Assembly: GCF_020382885.2 (NCBI RefSeq)
Contig: NC_058516.1
Coordinates: 10,035,902 to 10,099,901, forward strand
Direction of reading: 5' to 3'
Source: Scatophagus argus
Lineage: Eukaryota; Chordata; Actinopteri; Scatophagidae
Length of the DNA: 64,000 bases
Shown here: positions 1 to 11,727 of the stretch, piece after piece
Layout of the letters: each line of letters starts with the position of its first letter
Numbering within the stretch: position 1 is the stretch's first letter
Notes under the pieces: generated by a model
Seen by the model: the letters and a program-made list of their open reading frames with translations, nothing else
Told to the model about the DNA's origin: nothing
Database searches by the model: none
Position numbers and translations under genes: made by a program

Positions 1-1753
1 CGTAATGTTGGTTTTGTGAAGGTTTTAGGCTGGTTTTGGTCATTTCAAGGCGTGTGCTACAGTTTTGTCGCTTTAATCCAACTTCTGTAACATTTGAGTT
101 CTGTTTAGATCGTAGGTTTAGACCACTGTCTACCTACACATGGACATTTGGCAGGTGTGTTGTGCAGTACTGTTGTGTACTCTGTATGTTTCATATTAAG
201 AAGGTTACCTGCAGGGGAAAGACCAATCAGTGTCTTTAGAAACAATTGAAAGCGCAATAGGCTGGACAACGCCTACTGGTCAGTCTGTATGCAGGAAGGG
301 TCCCAGCTCACCCAGGATCCAGTAGGTTTGAGTTACTTATAATTACATAAACTGGATCCTTCTTGTGTCCTTTTATATATTTTGTTGAAATGCAAGCGTC
401 AGCGAAGGCCTGGAACAAGCTGCCGTTATTCAGTCCACCTGAGTAACCAGTAACCTATTTGATGCCTTCCTGAATGCCAAATAAAGCATGAAGACATGAA
501 TGCTTAGATTAAGTCTGTAAAATACAAGTACAAATGAAATCCACTTTACAGAAATCAGATTACAGCGACCAACCTGTATTATCATGCGCATCCTTTGAAA
601 GTACAAAAGCCCATTTTCAAGCACGCCTTTATGAATGATTTAATATTCCACACTAATAACCTCTCCAGACTCCATAAAAGCATGGTGTGCAGTGTGAGTA
701 CAAAATTACCCCCCCCCCCCCGCCCTCCCCATTGCTGAATCTTTTTCAAAGCCAGCACACTGACCCCTACAGGTCATTTTGGATCTCCCAGTGTCCTGGT
801 GCAGCCCACATCAGCAGCCAAACCCTGCACAGAACAGAGGACACGTGAGTGTGACCCTTAGGCCGACAGATGTATGTGGAAGCCGTTAACAGCCATAATA
901 ATTTTTGGCAAATTGTCATATTTAACCATGATAGAATACTTAAAGCAATAATTTTATGTCATTTTTTTGTAAATGTGGCTCCCAGCGGATGTTTTTAGCC
1001 CTCGGGAGACAGCCAAGCTTTCCGTCTTTATGCTAAGCTAACAGATAAGCGAGTGGAATCAATCTTCTATCTGCTTGAAAATGTATTTTTGAAAACTATC
1101 TGATGCACATTTGAATTTCCTCCTTTCACATTTCTAGTGATGCGAACAAAACCCAAAGTAAATGTTTGAAAGCTTTCTCAGTTCAAACCTTATGTTTATT
1201 TGATTTTTTTTTTTTTTTTTTTGGAATTTCTTTGAACACACTCAGATAATAATAGGATTACATGCTTTGATCATATGGCTGACAAAAGGTAACAGAGGTC
1301 TGATTGGCTGATCCTAACATGTCGTGTTTTGTGAACAGAAGTGAAAAACTGACAACTGGGGATGATTGTGGGCCAAACTATTTCTCAGTCTGGTGCCATA
1401 ACTTTGTGCTGGTTGCCTGAGGGGACTGTAGCCAAAGCACATTTGTCAAAAAATTCTTTTAAGTGTGCAGCAGTGGTTAGATTTTACGATTGGGTTTTCT
1501 CTTGCGTGTAACATAGAAGAATTTTGGCTGCTTTTTGCTTCCATTGTCAGACCAGCAACTTAGTAGAATCCCGCTCAGTCGTTGAGAGTTCAGACTTTCC
1601 TTTTCACCCATTGGGGGGGTTTGCCATGTATGATGTGTGTTATTTATGCGGGGCAAGATATGACTCAGGATACAGCTGTCCGCCTCGAGTGTCTTCTCTG
1701 CTCTGTGACTGCGTCAGACTGTCCGATGTGCTCACCATGTCTTTGTCTTTCAG
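1..1753 (+). other. Probable jam2a intron sequence, no exon recognised
   Basis: This stretch lies upstream of the penultimate jam2a exon, so it should be intronic. I looked for the transmembrane and juxtamembrane exons of a JAM and found none, so they probably lie left of the window. It holds a C run near 711-722 and a T run near 1204-1222. There is no convincing RNA gene. Confidence 0.5.
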
Positions 1754-2076
1754 GTCCAATGTCAACTACATCCCTCCACCCCAAGAAGTAAGTTTTCTTC
1801 CTTCCTCCTCTTCCTCACCACATCCCCCCCCCTCCCCGCACCCCCCTCGTGTTGGGCTCTGAGTGGAGACATGGGCAAAGCGCTGAGTTAGGCACAAGAG
1901 GCTCACACTTAGCCTAATGAACGTTGTTGTTGGTTTTGATTGAAATCATAACACCGCCACCGAGAGCCATAACTCTGATACGAGCGCAAACAATTCAGTG
2001 CTTAAATTACGTCTTTTCCTGTGTCCTTTTCCTACAGCCCCAGGATTTCAAACACACCCAGTCATTCATGCTCTGA
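1754..2076 (+). CDS. jam2a: Junctional adhesion molecule 2 (JAM2), last two coding exons
   Basis: JAM2 is a two-Ig-domain adhesion protein of tight junctions and of vascular and muscle cells. Its cytoplasmic tail ends in a PDZ ligand. Only the tail is here. Exon 1754-1787 (acceptor CAG, donor GTAAG) reads, after one base of a split codon, SNVNYIPPPQE. Exon 2038-2076 (acceptor CTACAG) reads PQDFKHTQSFML and then TGA. The junction is in phase 0. The DFKHTxSF end closely matches the known JAM2 C-terminus (DFKHTKSFII in mammals), whereas JAM3 ends differently (SSFVI). The gene is 5'-truncated by the window edge. The 'a' in the symbol is inferred from its place beside an appa-like gene. JAM2 family identity is firm; the paralogue letter is not. 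Confidence 0.85.
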
Positions 2077-2965
2077 CTCCTTTTGAGAAGACATCATCCT
2101 TGTGATAAGGTGCCAACACTGGATTCTCTGGATTCATTTCCCTCTCTGGACTCTGAATGAGATTTGATCTTCCAATTTTGTGCTAATTTCAATCTTCCTC
2201 TACCACTCCTCTCCGGATGGGTTATGGCAAGCAAATTTGCAAGGCTTCTTCTTACTCTCTTGCTTTGCTGTGTGGGTCGTCTCTGTCGTTGACGTTTTCT
2301 GCTCTTCTGGGAATAAGTACACTTTCGTGGCACTCTGCTCCCCCCTGGTGGTCAGATGTCGAAATTCCAATTGATATTTTCCAAACGATCCAGGGAGCAG
2401 CAGAGCTTTCCCCACACCTTGTTTCTTCCCTCTGCAGGCCTGTCCTTCCTTTTTTTTAAAACTACCTTTGTTTTTCTTTACCAAAGACTGACTATTTCCT
2501 TTAAGATTTATTTGCTTTAAGATATTCAATCATCACAAGGGAGATCTCCTTAAAGCCAAATAGAAAGTATTATTTTCAATCTACACGAACGTAAATGCCG
2601 TTTACCTCAGCATCCATCTGCCACATAAGATCCTCATGATCTTAGTAACAATATGGAATCAGACCAAGAGAACAGGAAGTCACTCCAGCCAATTATACTG
2701 AGACCAACCCCATTCCATCCTAATGTGCCTGCATGGTCTTTTTCTATATATAAATATTATATATACCTTGTGCCTTTTTAATTTGTCTGTCATATTTATC
2801 TATGGATCACAGTTTTTTGTAAAGAACTTGCCTTACTTTTCTGTCTTTATATTTTTGTGCCACGATGTTTATCAAAACCGAGTGTCTGTTTTTAGCGTGT
2901 GAATGGATTGTTCAGAGTTTTATTTGAATGGTGTAGCAGTAATAAAAGGTTTTTCTATTCAAAAC
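2077..2965 (+). other. jam2a: jam2a 3'UTR with poly(A) signal
   Basis: About 0.9 kb follows the jam2a stop codon without any other gene. An AATAAA hexamer at 2941-2946 is the best polyadenylation signal. AT-rich runs occur near 2740-2770. The exact cleavage site is inferred. Confidence 0.6.
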
Positions 2966-3860
2966 CCAACTTTATCATTATTATTGTGATTACAAACAGT
3001 GCTATTTTGCCCCTCCAAGTTTAAATTATCCCAGGTTTTGACAGACATGAGGAAAACTGCACTTTCTGTCTATGCACCTGGGTGTTGAGTGATCTGCAAA
3101 AATGTCTAAAATGAGACACATCTATATCCACTCCGCTGAAAGGAATGGCATCATAAAGGGTGTGGTGAAGGATGCTGTTGTGTTTTTTTTTTTTCTTAAA
3201 GGTGCAATGTGTAAGAAAAAAAATATGTATGTGTATAATGTAAAAAAAAAAAAAAAAAAAAAAATCATCCACAGTATGAACAAACACCACTGCTGACGTC
3301 ATGTCAAGGACACTGCAGACATCTACTTAAGTTAGCATGTTAGCCAGCTAGCAACGTAGGACTTTTACTTGTATTTCTACACTGCTAGATTTACTGCCTT
3401 TTTTAGTGCCTTAATACTGAAACTTACTGCATCATTTTCATCTGCACATCAGCAGAGTACATGCTGAAAGCCCTTCTGTATTCCCACAGAGGGAAATACT
3501 GAAGCACAGTGGCTCAGCGAGCAAGGATATACATTAATCTTTCAAATGCATTTCCTGCTGACAGGCATGCAGCATCTGAGACAGTCTGACAGGCAGAATT
3601 AGCTTGAAGCAACGATCCCCAAGTCACAGTTCAATATTTAAGAGCGATCGGAGGAAATGAAATGCTTTAACCTGCGGGTCTCAAAGTTTTAAAGATTCAA
3701 AAGACCTAAAGACCTCGTCATAATGCAGCACACTCGAGATGAATTCAGAGCAAAAGCCAATGTCCACCTTGGTCAGCCAACATCTGACGCAATGTAATTT
3801 ATCAAATGAATTTCAAGTATCTGCATGTGCAGCAGCAGCTGAAGTGAACACGAGCTCATC
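2966..3860. other. Short convergent intergenic spacer
   Basis: This is the spacer between the 3' ends of jam2a (plus) and atp5pf (minus). It contains T- and A-runs at about 3181-3194 and 3242-3264. No gene is recognised. Confidence 0.5.
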
Positions 3861-3880
3861 ATGGTTCAACCCATTATCTT

Positions 3881-3886
3881 TTTATT
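3881..3886 (-). terminator. atp5pf: atp5pf poly(A) signal
   Basis: TTTATT on the plus strand is AATAAA on the minus strand, about 50 bases past the atp5pf stop codon. This fits a very short 3'UTR. Confidence 0.65.
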
Positions 3887-3935
3887 AAATACAACACATT
3901 GGTGACAGGTAGGAGATATACAACATGGACAGCGT

Positions 3936-4693
3936 TCACTTGGCTCCCTCATCAAACTTGGGCTCTGGAAAAATAAACAAAACAAAGAGAAAACTGTTAG
4001 CAAAAGCAGATGATGAGGCTCATTCCCTGAAGTTAGACATACCGCAGCTGTAAGCAAAGGTCAAATTTAAAACTTTGGCTTATTAGATAAGAGTGACACA
4101 TCACAACATAAGACCAGATTAACAAAACTCCAATGCTATGTCGAAAATGGAGAATAAACCATGTCTAATTCGTCGCTTTGATTTCACCAAGCCAGCTAAA
4201 AGCAACACATTTTTAATCTGATAGGACAATATGAAACAATCAGGACAAAAAACCATCATAAGCCCAAAACTAACCTGAAAATTTGAAGTCGGGGAACTTG
4301 GTGAGGTCTCCTCCTCCGTATAGCCTCTGCAGTTTGGCGACCTCCTCAGACACATTCTTCTGGTACGAGGGCCCTGCGTCCACGATGCCACCTGAAGTCC
4401 TGGGAGAGCCAAGGCAGCCAAAATAATCACACCGATCAACACCTCGTCTTTAAAAGCAATATCCGGATAAAGTAGGGGCGTTTCATGCGAGTGCAGCACA
4501 GGAGTTGTGTGTTGTCTACTCACTTGCTCTTGTTGGCGTAGTCGCGGATCTTATCCAGGAACAGTTTCTGGACGGGGTCGAGGTCCTTGGCCCGGTTGAA
4601 AAGGACAGCGGAGATGCCGATGTTCCTGCGGAGGGTCAGGCTCACCGCGGAGCGCAGCACGGAGGACAACTGGAACAGCCGGTGAAGTGCCAT
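3936..4693 (-). CDS. atp5pf: ATP synthase peripheral stalk subunit F6 (coupling factor 6), complete
   Basis: This is the coupling factor 6 subunit of the mitochondrial F1Fo ATP synthase; it sits in the peripheral stalk in the inner membrane/matrix. Coding exons are 4693-4524, 4399-4275 and 3964-3936, read on the minus strand (170+125+29 nt = 107 codons plus TGA). Donors GTGAGT and GTTAG and acceptors CCCAG and TTCCAG are all present. The N-terminus MALHRLFQLSSVLRSAVSL is a basic, acid-free mitochondrial presequence, ending near LRRNIGISAVLF. The core contains LDPVQKLFLDKIRDY, TSGGIVDA and FPDFKF, typical of F6. The length matches the family (about 108 residues). The chosen ATG is the only one giving the conserved presequence. 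Identification is firm. Confidence 0.95.
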
Positions 4694-5163
4694 CTGAAGG
4701 AGAGAAGGCTTTGTTGCTAAGGTAATAAGCTGTAATTCCGACGCCATGTAATTACACCTGGGCCAAATGAACGTTAGCCGAGCTAGTTTCCAATGGAACA
4801 TAAGCTAAATTAGCGCAAGAGCGGCATGTGAATGACATTAAGTTACCTAAGTATACAAGTGTGACATTATAAGCAATTTAATTGTCGACTCACATTAATG
4901 GATTCGCGGCAGAGCTATACAAGTTTATAGTTTACTCCGAGCAAATTAAGCAAATGTTTACAATAGCTATTTCCTAACATGCTAAGCTAACTGTAGCTGA
5001 CGCGACACAGCGTTGTAACTGTGCCTTCTGTCGTTTAATGCCACAACAGATCATACTTTCACTCACGAAAGAATGAAAAAATGCGTCCATTGTTACGCAC
5101 GCGAATAACAAATAGGACATAGTTACATTTGTGATAAGGTTTCTTGTAAAACTCAGTACTCAC

Positions 5164-5300
5164 CTTGGGTTTGACACTTTACGCTCAGGATCGTAATGTG
5201 GAGGACCGCGGTGGATTGTGGGAGCGGGGTGGAGAAAAGGAGGTGTTCGCGAACATCAAAATTGTATCTCCTTTGCGCAGCGCAGCGCAAATTTAAGTTG
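5164..5300 (-). promoter_or_regulatory. atp5pf: atp5pf non-coding first exon and promoter region
   Basis: A GTGAGT donor at 5163 (minus strand) follows a short non-coding exon that ends AAACCCAAG. This matches the usual ATP5PF layout of a separate 5'UTR exon. The sequence just upstream is GC-rich, has no TATA box and contains a perfect 12-base palindrome, TGTTCGCGAACA (5243-5254). In mammals this promoter is shared head-to-head with GABPA. No GABPA exon is seen here. The transcription start is inferred. Confidence 0.6.
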
Positions 5301-8164
5301 AAATCGTATTAAACCAAATTATCCCAAGATTTAGTGGTAGCATATGAGAGTAATGACTTTTCATGATATATAATAGGTTGTTTTGGTTTTTTTTTTTTGC
5401 TTTTATCTTTATTACTTTCCACCACTGTGTACATATCGGTTGATTTATAAGAATGATTTTCAGATGAACAGATGCTGCAATACTGCTTTTAATGTGCAGT
5501 AACTGTGATTTTCACATCTTTGTCAAGTATGTAGCTATCACACTCACCAACTGTAAGCCCAACAGTTGTGAACAGAGGTATTCTAAATACTATTGCTATG
5601 CTTTGTGTAGTTATGGGTTACTGGATAGCAGCAATTACTGTTCAGCATGATTTAAAAAGTGTTTGAGGGTTCTGCAAATACTTTTGTATTGAATATATTG
5701 GCCAGAAAAGAGCTAATGTTGTACAACTGATGAACAATAGAGTGAGAACACTTGATAGAAAAGTAAGCTGAATGTGAAATAGACCTGCAAGAGAAGTGTA
5801 CAGAGGTATAATTTTGATTGTAAATACAGGTCAAGTTTTTGAGTTGAATTCAGAATCCCATGAAGATCCAGCGATCTCAAGAGATGGCGAGCCTCCCAGC
5901 TTGATCTCCGAGTCACTGAATCCTGTCCACTGAAGTGCCGTTGTCCTACCTGCCTGTGGTAGGATTGAACCAGTCACCCAACTGGTTGCTGTATACTTGA
6001 CACTGATTTGACTTATTTGACGCTGACTAAACACTTACCACCAGAATCTGAAAGAACTGAACCTTGCAAACTAAAAGAAAACCAGCTGAACAACATATTA
6101 AAGGACAAAAGGGCCCAATTTATGTATTTGTGTTAAGGTAATTTTGTATTGGTTGTTCATTCAGTTACAATACAACAGTTAAACTGTATCATATCAGTGT
6201 GTGTTTGGTCATTGCACTTTGACTTTGCTCTTAGACGGACCTAGAATCTGCGAGGTGAACATACCCAGTAGTGGGTTACAGTAGCTTACTGTTGTAGCTA
6301 ATAGAGATCCATGGTGGTGAGCTCTTGGTGCTCAAACTACAAAAGAAAACAACCTGTCAAGTGCCTAGTTCCAACTTTCAAGCTATGATTGCATAATTAC
6401 TGTTCAGGGGACGGGTTCTGCAAACATACATGACTTATGTCTTTTCCTCCCCTTCAAACAGGAAGGTCTTAGGTCAAAATATTCTTCACACACGAAGAAC
6501 TGGAGCCTGTAAGTGAACAAAGCTGTGAAGGTAAGTAGACACTGATCCGACACAGCTACCCCGTACACCTTCTGTTTACTGGAATATAGCCGGAATTTCT
6601 ATCACACGACTCTTGAAGTCGACCAGGTTGGTACGTTGAGTCGAAATGCTCTTTTAAAGTCTTTGTTCCACACGCATGATTGCATAGTTGGACTGGTGCC
6701 ACGAAACCCATATGTAAGACGTGTGAAGGATACAATCAGGTGAAGTGGAGAACCTTTAAACACGTTCACTTGTTTACACGCTGGAGCAGTTTTTTTTTTC
6801 ATTTTATTTGTTTATATTTTGTGCATGTCTTTTTTTTTTAGCTCACTGGAGTCAAATAAAATATTCAGGTTTCATCCCTGCAAGCTAAAGACACTCCAGA
6901 TGGAATTTTTCTGAATGTTCTCTCTCTCTCTCTCTCTCTCTCTGAGGAAGCAAGTGGCTGTAACCCAGGGATATTTGTACATACAGTATATTGGTGCTTT
7001 TATTTTCACAGAACTGAGAAAGGAAGGAAGGCTGCGTATGAAAGGAAGTGCTGGAGCGTTGCGTACACGTGCGGCGTAATTTCGACCGAGTCTTAGGTGC
7101 AGCATCTTTAAAATGTGGTCGTAAACACGGTGGTTACGGCTGATCTGAGGAGTCCGGTATAAATCCTAGCAGCTGTAATTAAAACCGAATGAGACAGGAA
7201 TATGGAGATGAGGACATGCAGGGAAACTGGCTGAAATTGGTTATACTGTACTTGACAAACTGCAATTTATGAAAATGTGCCGTGGTGAGCGTGTAAGATA
7301 AATGATGAAAATTACAACAGGAAGGAATCCCTTTTTTACTTACTTGACATTCAAAATGGATTGAATGATTTCTTGCAGGAGACATATTGCTTGTGTGAAT
7401 GTTGAGTATTTCAGTAGTCGTTGCAGTCCTGTTGATGCGAGGCGAGATGGGAGATGAAACAGATGACACAGTTAAAATGGTTGATCTTTTCAAGTTCTTC
7501 TACTGATTATCAAACTGTTCTCAGAGCTGGCAGCATATTTTGCAGTTTGAATTCGCTTCAGTAAAGTGCTTGATATTCTTTTTTTGTTGTTTTCCTTGTT
7601 TTTACACTTGCTATCCCCCAAAGCAAATATTACTGCTAATGTGAGGCATTGAGGCTCCAGTTGGGCAGATTAAAACAAACAAAAAAAAAGTTTAAAACTT
7701 ACAAACGTGGATTATCTTCTCTAGGAACAGGAAAAATGTCTTGGCTTTTATGAAATACAGAAATACAGGTGCTGAACCTGCCCAAAGGCGTGAACACCTA
7801 ATAGCCCACCCAACAGTGTTAAATATGTGCCCTGTGCCAAAAAAGGTAAATTTATCTAATCTGACCTGGCAGTCGGCTGCTTGTTGTAATTTCATGCATA
7901 TTTTAGTCAATGGAGTACAGTTACTGTTACAGTGCAGTACAGTTACCCCCCCCCCCCCCCCATGGACTCTCAATGAGAACAAGGAAAAACTACTTACAGC
8001 CTACTCAAAGAGGGATCCCCTCCGGGACAGTCAGCTGGTGGTGGTGCCAGAAGTGGGCCGATGGTGCGATGGTGGGTGAGGGGATGTCATGTGGTCGAGG
8101 TAGAGGAGGTATCTGTCGCAGTGAGTGGTGGTGTTACAGTCTGGATTTGCCCCTCTTTCTCATC
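5301..8164. other. Intergenic, mostly unassigned; TC microsatellite and C run
   Basis: No coding exon is recognised. A (TC)n array lies at about 6918-6943 and a C run at about 7946-7960. A GGTTCAATCC-like B-box on the minus strand near 5964-5973 hints at an old SINE, but the rest is not recognisable. The region would be expected to carry gabpa, but no PNT- or ETS-domain sequence is visible. Confidence 0.4.
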
Positions 8165-8827
8165 TCACCACTTGAGTTTTTTACTGCTCCTCTCCTCATC
8201 CTCATCACTTTCTCTCTTTCTTTTTCTTTCAGGAAGTGGGTCCTGCTCTCTTTCCTCTGACGTTCCCTCATCCTTAGCCTCATCGCCGGCCTTACTGCTT
8301 CTCTCCTCATCCTTGTCTTCTTCCTCTGACACTCCCTCATCTTCATCACTGTCCTCACTGTCCCAGTCGTTGTCTGAGTCGCTGTCTGCAAATTCATCCC
8401 ACCATCTGAATCTTCGACTGCTTCTCTCCTCTTCCTCATCATCTTCTTCACGAGGTCGCCGCCTGGATCCACTGGGCTGCGGTTGTTCTTGTGGAGCAGC
8501 GTGTGGAGCAAGGTGAGCCTCGTCGGCAGCCACGTTGTTGTCCTGCTGGAAGACCGGTCCAGGATCTTCAGATGGCGGTATGAAGTTCCAAGGCACTTCC
8601 CAGTCTCCTCGTGCATGTCTTTCTCTGTTTTCTCGTTCGTTGAAAAACATAAAAATTACGTTCAGAGCTTCTCTGTCGAAGGGCCTATCTTCAAAGCCCA
8701 TCCACAGTCCATCTCCTTCTCCGTTCATCGTTACAGTGCAAGGAGCAGTTGCAAACTTGCAATAATTTGAACAAAGACAAAGCGGTCTCTCTGAAAAATG
8801 TCTTTTCTTAGGACAACGTGCCGTCAC
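8165..8827 (-). CDS. Uncharacterised intronless acidic ORF, 220 codons
   Basis: I do not recognise this protein. An uninterrupted frame runs from ATG at 8827 to TGA at 8165. A second in-frame Met (MNGEGDGLWMGF) is a possible alternative start. The N-terminal half has a mixed, globular-looking composition (FEDRPFDREALNVIFMFF, WEVPWNFIPP). The C-terminal half is a long Asp/Glu/Ser tract with three related blocks ending ERSSRRFRW, ERSSKAGD and ERSSKKLKW, and a basic ERKRKRE stretch that could be a nuclear localisation signal. A CATAAAG box lies about 60-70 bases upstream of the ATG. It lies among LINE fragments, so it could be a transposon-derived protein, a retrocopy or an orphan gene. Low-complexity coding can keep a frame open by chance, but the N-terminal half is not low complexity. 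Confidence 0.4.
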   Translation of the reverse strand: MTARCPKKRHFSERPLCLCSNYCKFATAPCTVTMNGEGDGLWMGFEDRPFDREALNVIFMFFNERENRERHARGDWEVPWNFIPPSEDPGPVFQQDNNVAADEAHLAPHAAPQEQPQPSGSRRRPREEDDEEEERSSRRFRWWDEFADSDSDNDWDSEDSDEDEGVSEEEDKDEERSSKAGDEAKDEGTSEEREQDPLPERKRKRESDEDEERSSKKLKW

Positions 8828-9415
8828 TGGTGTGAGTTTGAGCTAGTGTTACTCCTAAGAGTGAAATGAATTCTCTGTGTCAGTGCTCTTTATGGGCTCC
8901 AGAATTCTGAGAGTTTCAAAGCATAACGTCGTCATAACGATGCTTGTGTACCTCTGCTAATACTGGGCCATTCTTCTGCACAGTTTTATTGATAAAATAA
9001 ACAAATATCACAATTACCTTTTGGGAAAATTCTTTTTTTTTCCCTGTTAGCAGTTTTACATAAACACATAAACACATACACATGCAGTTAATGTGGAGAG
9101 ACAGAGGCGCTGCCCCAGAGGTGAACTGGCACCTCTCCAGTTGAAGTGGTTAGTCAGAGGTAACGGATAAACGATTGAAAAATGCCCTCTGAAACATGCT
9201 AACTTGATCAAACTGATCTATAATATATACAGAAATACAGTTTGATTCAGTGTTCAGTTTGGTGGGTATTTAATATTTAGAGCCGAGTTAGTCAAATGAT
9301 TCCATAAAGTATACCAACCGCTAACTCAAATAAACAACAAGCAGACTTGAGGAAGGTCAAATACCTTGAGAAAGCATTAAAACTTGCTTATTTGCACTAA
9401 CCTTGGTCAGTTTCC
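8828..9415. other. Unassigned intergenic sequence
   Basis: I see no gene or recognisable element in this stretch. It is AT-rich single-copy-looking DNA. Confidence 0.3.
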
Positions 9416-9990
9416 TTGTCCTTTCTGCCTTTCTTAGCCTCCTGAGGCGCTCCCGAAGACTCCCGCTGATGTGACTTCAAGGACTCTGTGCAGGTCTTCC
9501 TCAAAGCTGAGCCACTCCTTCGTGTCAGACATCTTTGGCCACTTTATCCTCTCCTTCACAGGTTCAGGCTGTCAGACATCTTTGGCCACTTTATCCTCTC
9601 CTTCACAGGTTCAGGCTGTGGCATCTGTGGAAATGCTCCCTTGGGATGTAGGTGACAAAGGTGCTGAGAAATCCCCAGGGCTATGGGGTGCATCCTGGTT
9701 GGGGATTTCCTGCGTCTCACCGGGTTCTAGACCTGTGTCTGCAACAGGGGCATTTTACCTCTGGTGCTTTTCCAGTTGTGGTGGTTTGGATGAGCCTTCT
9801 CCGTGTCCTGGTTCCTGTCCTGGCCATAACCTCTCGGGAGACTCTGGGGGTGTTGCTTGTGTGGTACTTTAGTAGCTTGCTTGGTGTCCTCTTGCGAGTG
9901 CTGTGTATGGGGTTGCTGGCCCCACACACCCACACCAGTCTTTCCTGGAGGTCAGCTGTTTTTCCAGCGTCACCCTTGTTTCTCGGTCGT
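9416..9990 (-). mobile_element. Degraded LINE ORF2 fragment (region N-terminal to the reverse transcriptase)
   Basis: On the minus strand the phrase EPVKERIKWPKMSDTKEWLS followed by FEEDLHRVLEV resembles the segment before the reverse transcriptase in fish LINE ORF2 proteins. Stops and frameshifts interrupt it. The WPKMSD part sits in an exact 48 bp tandem duplication (9523-9570 and 9571-9618). The family assignment comes from motif memory and is tentative. Confidence 0.4.
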
Positions 9991-10384
9991 CATCAGTTTG
10001 GTGATTTTCATACATCAGAGACATCATTTTAAAACAATGAAAATAAATCGAAAATCAAGAAATCGTCATTAAAAACTTACTAAATTGCAGAATGAAGATA
10101 AAAGATAAAAAAAATGGATGTTTTTTATTAATTGTAGTGTCTCTGCAAAACAGCTGGAATCATGCATAAACATCATAGATTACATAAGAGGTAAGTAAAC
10201 TGAGGTTATATTCAGCACAGTCTTCGCAGTGTAAAACCAGTTGGTCTCGATTAATGTTCAGAGATAATGATATAAACAAGTCACAACATATTTTTTTCTG
10301 TTGCAGTGTGTTCCAGCTCCCAGGAAGCGTTTTGTTGGAAGGAACTCCGGATACACAATTCATTAACTTCATGTTTGGTTTATC

Positions 10385-10760
10385 CCAAGGACTTCCCCTC
10401 TGAAAACTAGAAGTACAACATGTTTATTGAAGCGCTATCTGTCGTGTGTAAGTTGTTTCCTGTCTCTCCTCTCATTGTCTTAACATACACATCATGCCAG
10501 TGAAGTTGCCATTGGAGACCAGAGCTTTTTTTTTATTATTATTTGTTCAGTTGAACACAGAGGCTTTTTCTCTGCAAAGTGCCAGGAACCTGAAAGATTT
10601 AATCAAAGTACAGGAAGTCTCTGCTTTTATTTTTATTTATTTATTGATACACGTTTCAACGAATATAAATTAAAAAATAAAAGTTGTTCCATGTGCAGGA
10701 CAATAGCCAGCATGCTGGTTTCTTGTCTTCCATCTGTCAGCCCCCATTTAGGTCGGAAAA
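10385..10760 (+). repeat. Dispersed repeat, copy A (matches 22372-22802)
   Basis: Three blocks in the same order and orientation match a region 12 kb away. They are a block around AAGTACAACATGTTT (10409-10423), a CTTTTATTTTTATTTATTT block (about 10623-10646), and a 40-base identical block beginning CTGGTTTCTTGTC and ending CATTTAGGTCG (10714-10755). This is probably an unnamed transposable element. No coding capacity is visible. Confidence 0.55.
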
Positions 10761-11393
10761 AAAAACCAAGAAAAACTGATGTGCAAAGAGGTTGTTGTTG
10801 ACAGACTTCTGAATGTATCAAACATTAACAACTTGCAATTATATTTTCTGTCCAGAGGTAAGTTCATATGGTGCTTAAGTATGTTATTGTGATAGTATGT
10901 TGTGTATGTCAGGTTATTCTGTGTGTTTATGAACTTACATTAATGTTATTGTATGTATGTTGTGTTGTATGTCGGTAAGTGTGTTATTAAATGTGTCTAT
11001 GTTATAGTATGTTCTTCGTGTCATGTTATTGCGTGTTTAGGTACTCGCATACACACATACTCACACAGATACATCCATACATATTATTGTATGTGTATGT
11101 TACAGTATGTTTTACATGAACGCTTCCATGTGTGTGGAGGCACATGGACATCATGAGCTTTGAAGCACCATGTTAACCAGGCACGGAGCTGACAGGAAAA
11201 ACGTGCTGCTGTGGTCTCTTTTTCATTATGGAGATGTGCAAACAAGGTTCTGTGTGTAGTGTTGTCAGGCTAACATGTAGGATGTTCAGAGTGTGGTCTT
11301 CAAAGCAAGTCATTGTGTCTGGAGTCTGAGAAAAGGTGGCTGAGTGTGTGGTTAAGCAGAAGTGAAAACCAAGAATATTAGAATATAGAGTAT

Positions 11394-11520
11394 TAGAAAT
11401 TAGAGAATATGATTGTGTACAATATAAGAGAGTATAATATACAAGGATTATATAAAAAATATATAATTGTATTATATAAGTATTGCTGATAATACTTATA
11501 TAATATAATAATATACTTAA
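11394..11520. repeat. AT-rich segment with a 15 bp perfect hairpin
   Basis: Positions 11470-11484 and 11491-11505 are perfect inverted complements around a six-base loop (GCTGAT). The surroundings are AT-rich. This could be a cruciform-forming sequence or the remnant of an element. Nothing suggests a microRNA precursor. Confidence 0.5.
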
Positions 11521-11727
11521 ATGCAGGACTTTTACTGAGGAATCTGCATACTGACTCATATGTTTGTGTTGAAATGAATGGACTCCAGTGATGCCAAACT
11601 GAAAGTGGAATGAACAGCAATGTTCATTTCTTGAGCCGCGGCACATTCTGGACGGGGGTCCATCTGTGCCCCAGAGACAGAGACAGGTGTGTCAGCAGAG
11701 AGAAGTCTGGTCTAACACCAAAAGTGC

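Noticed and set aside
769-841. A possible small exon between CCCTACAG and GTGAGT upstream of the jam2a tail.
   Set aside because: In the phase needed by the next exon its translation has no JAM resemblance.
6465-6532. A possible non-coding first exon on the plus strand (CAAACAG ... GTAAG), in the place of gabpa exon 1.
   Set aside because: No downstream GABPA coding exon exists in the window, and the splice sites alone are weak evidence.
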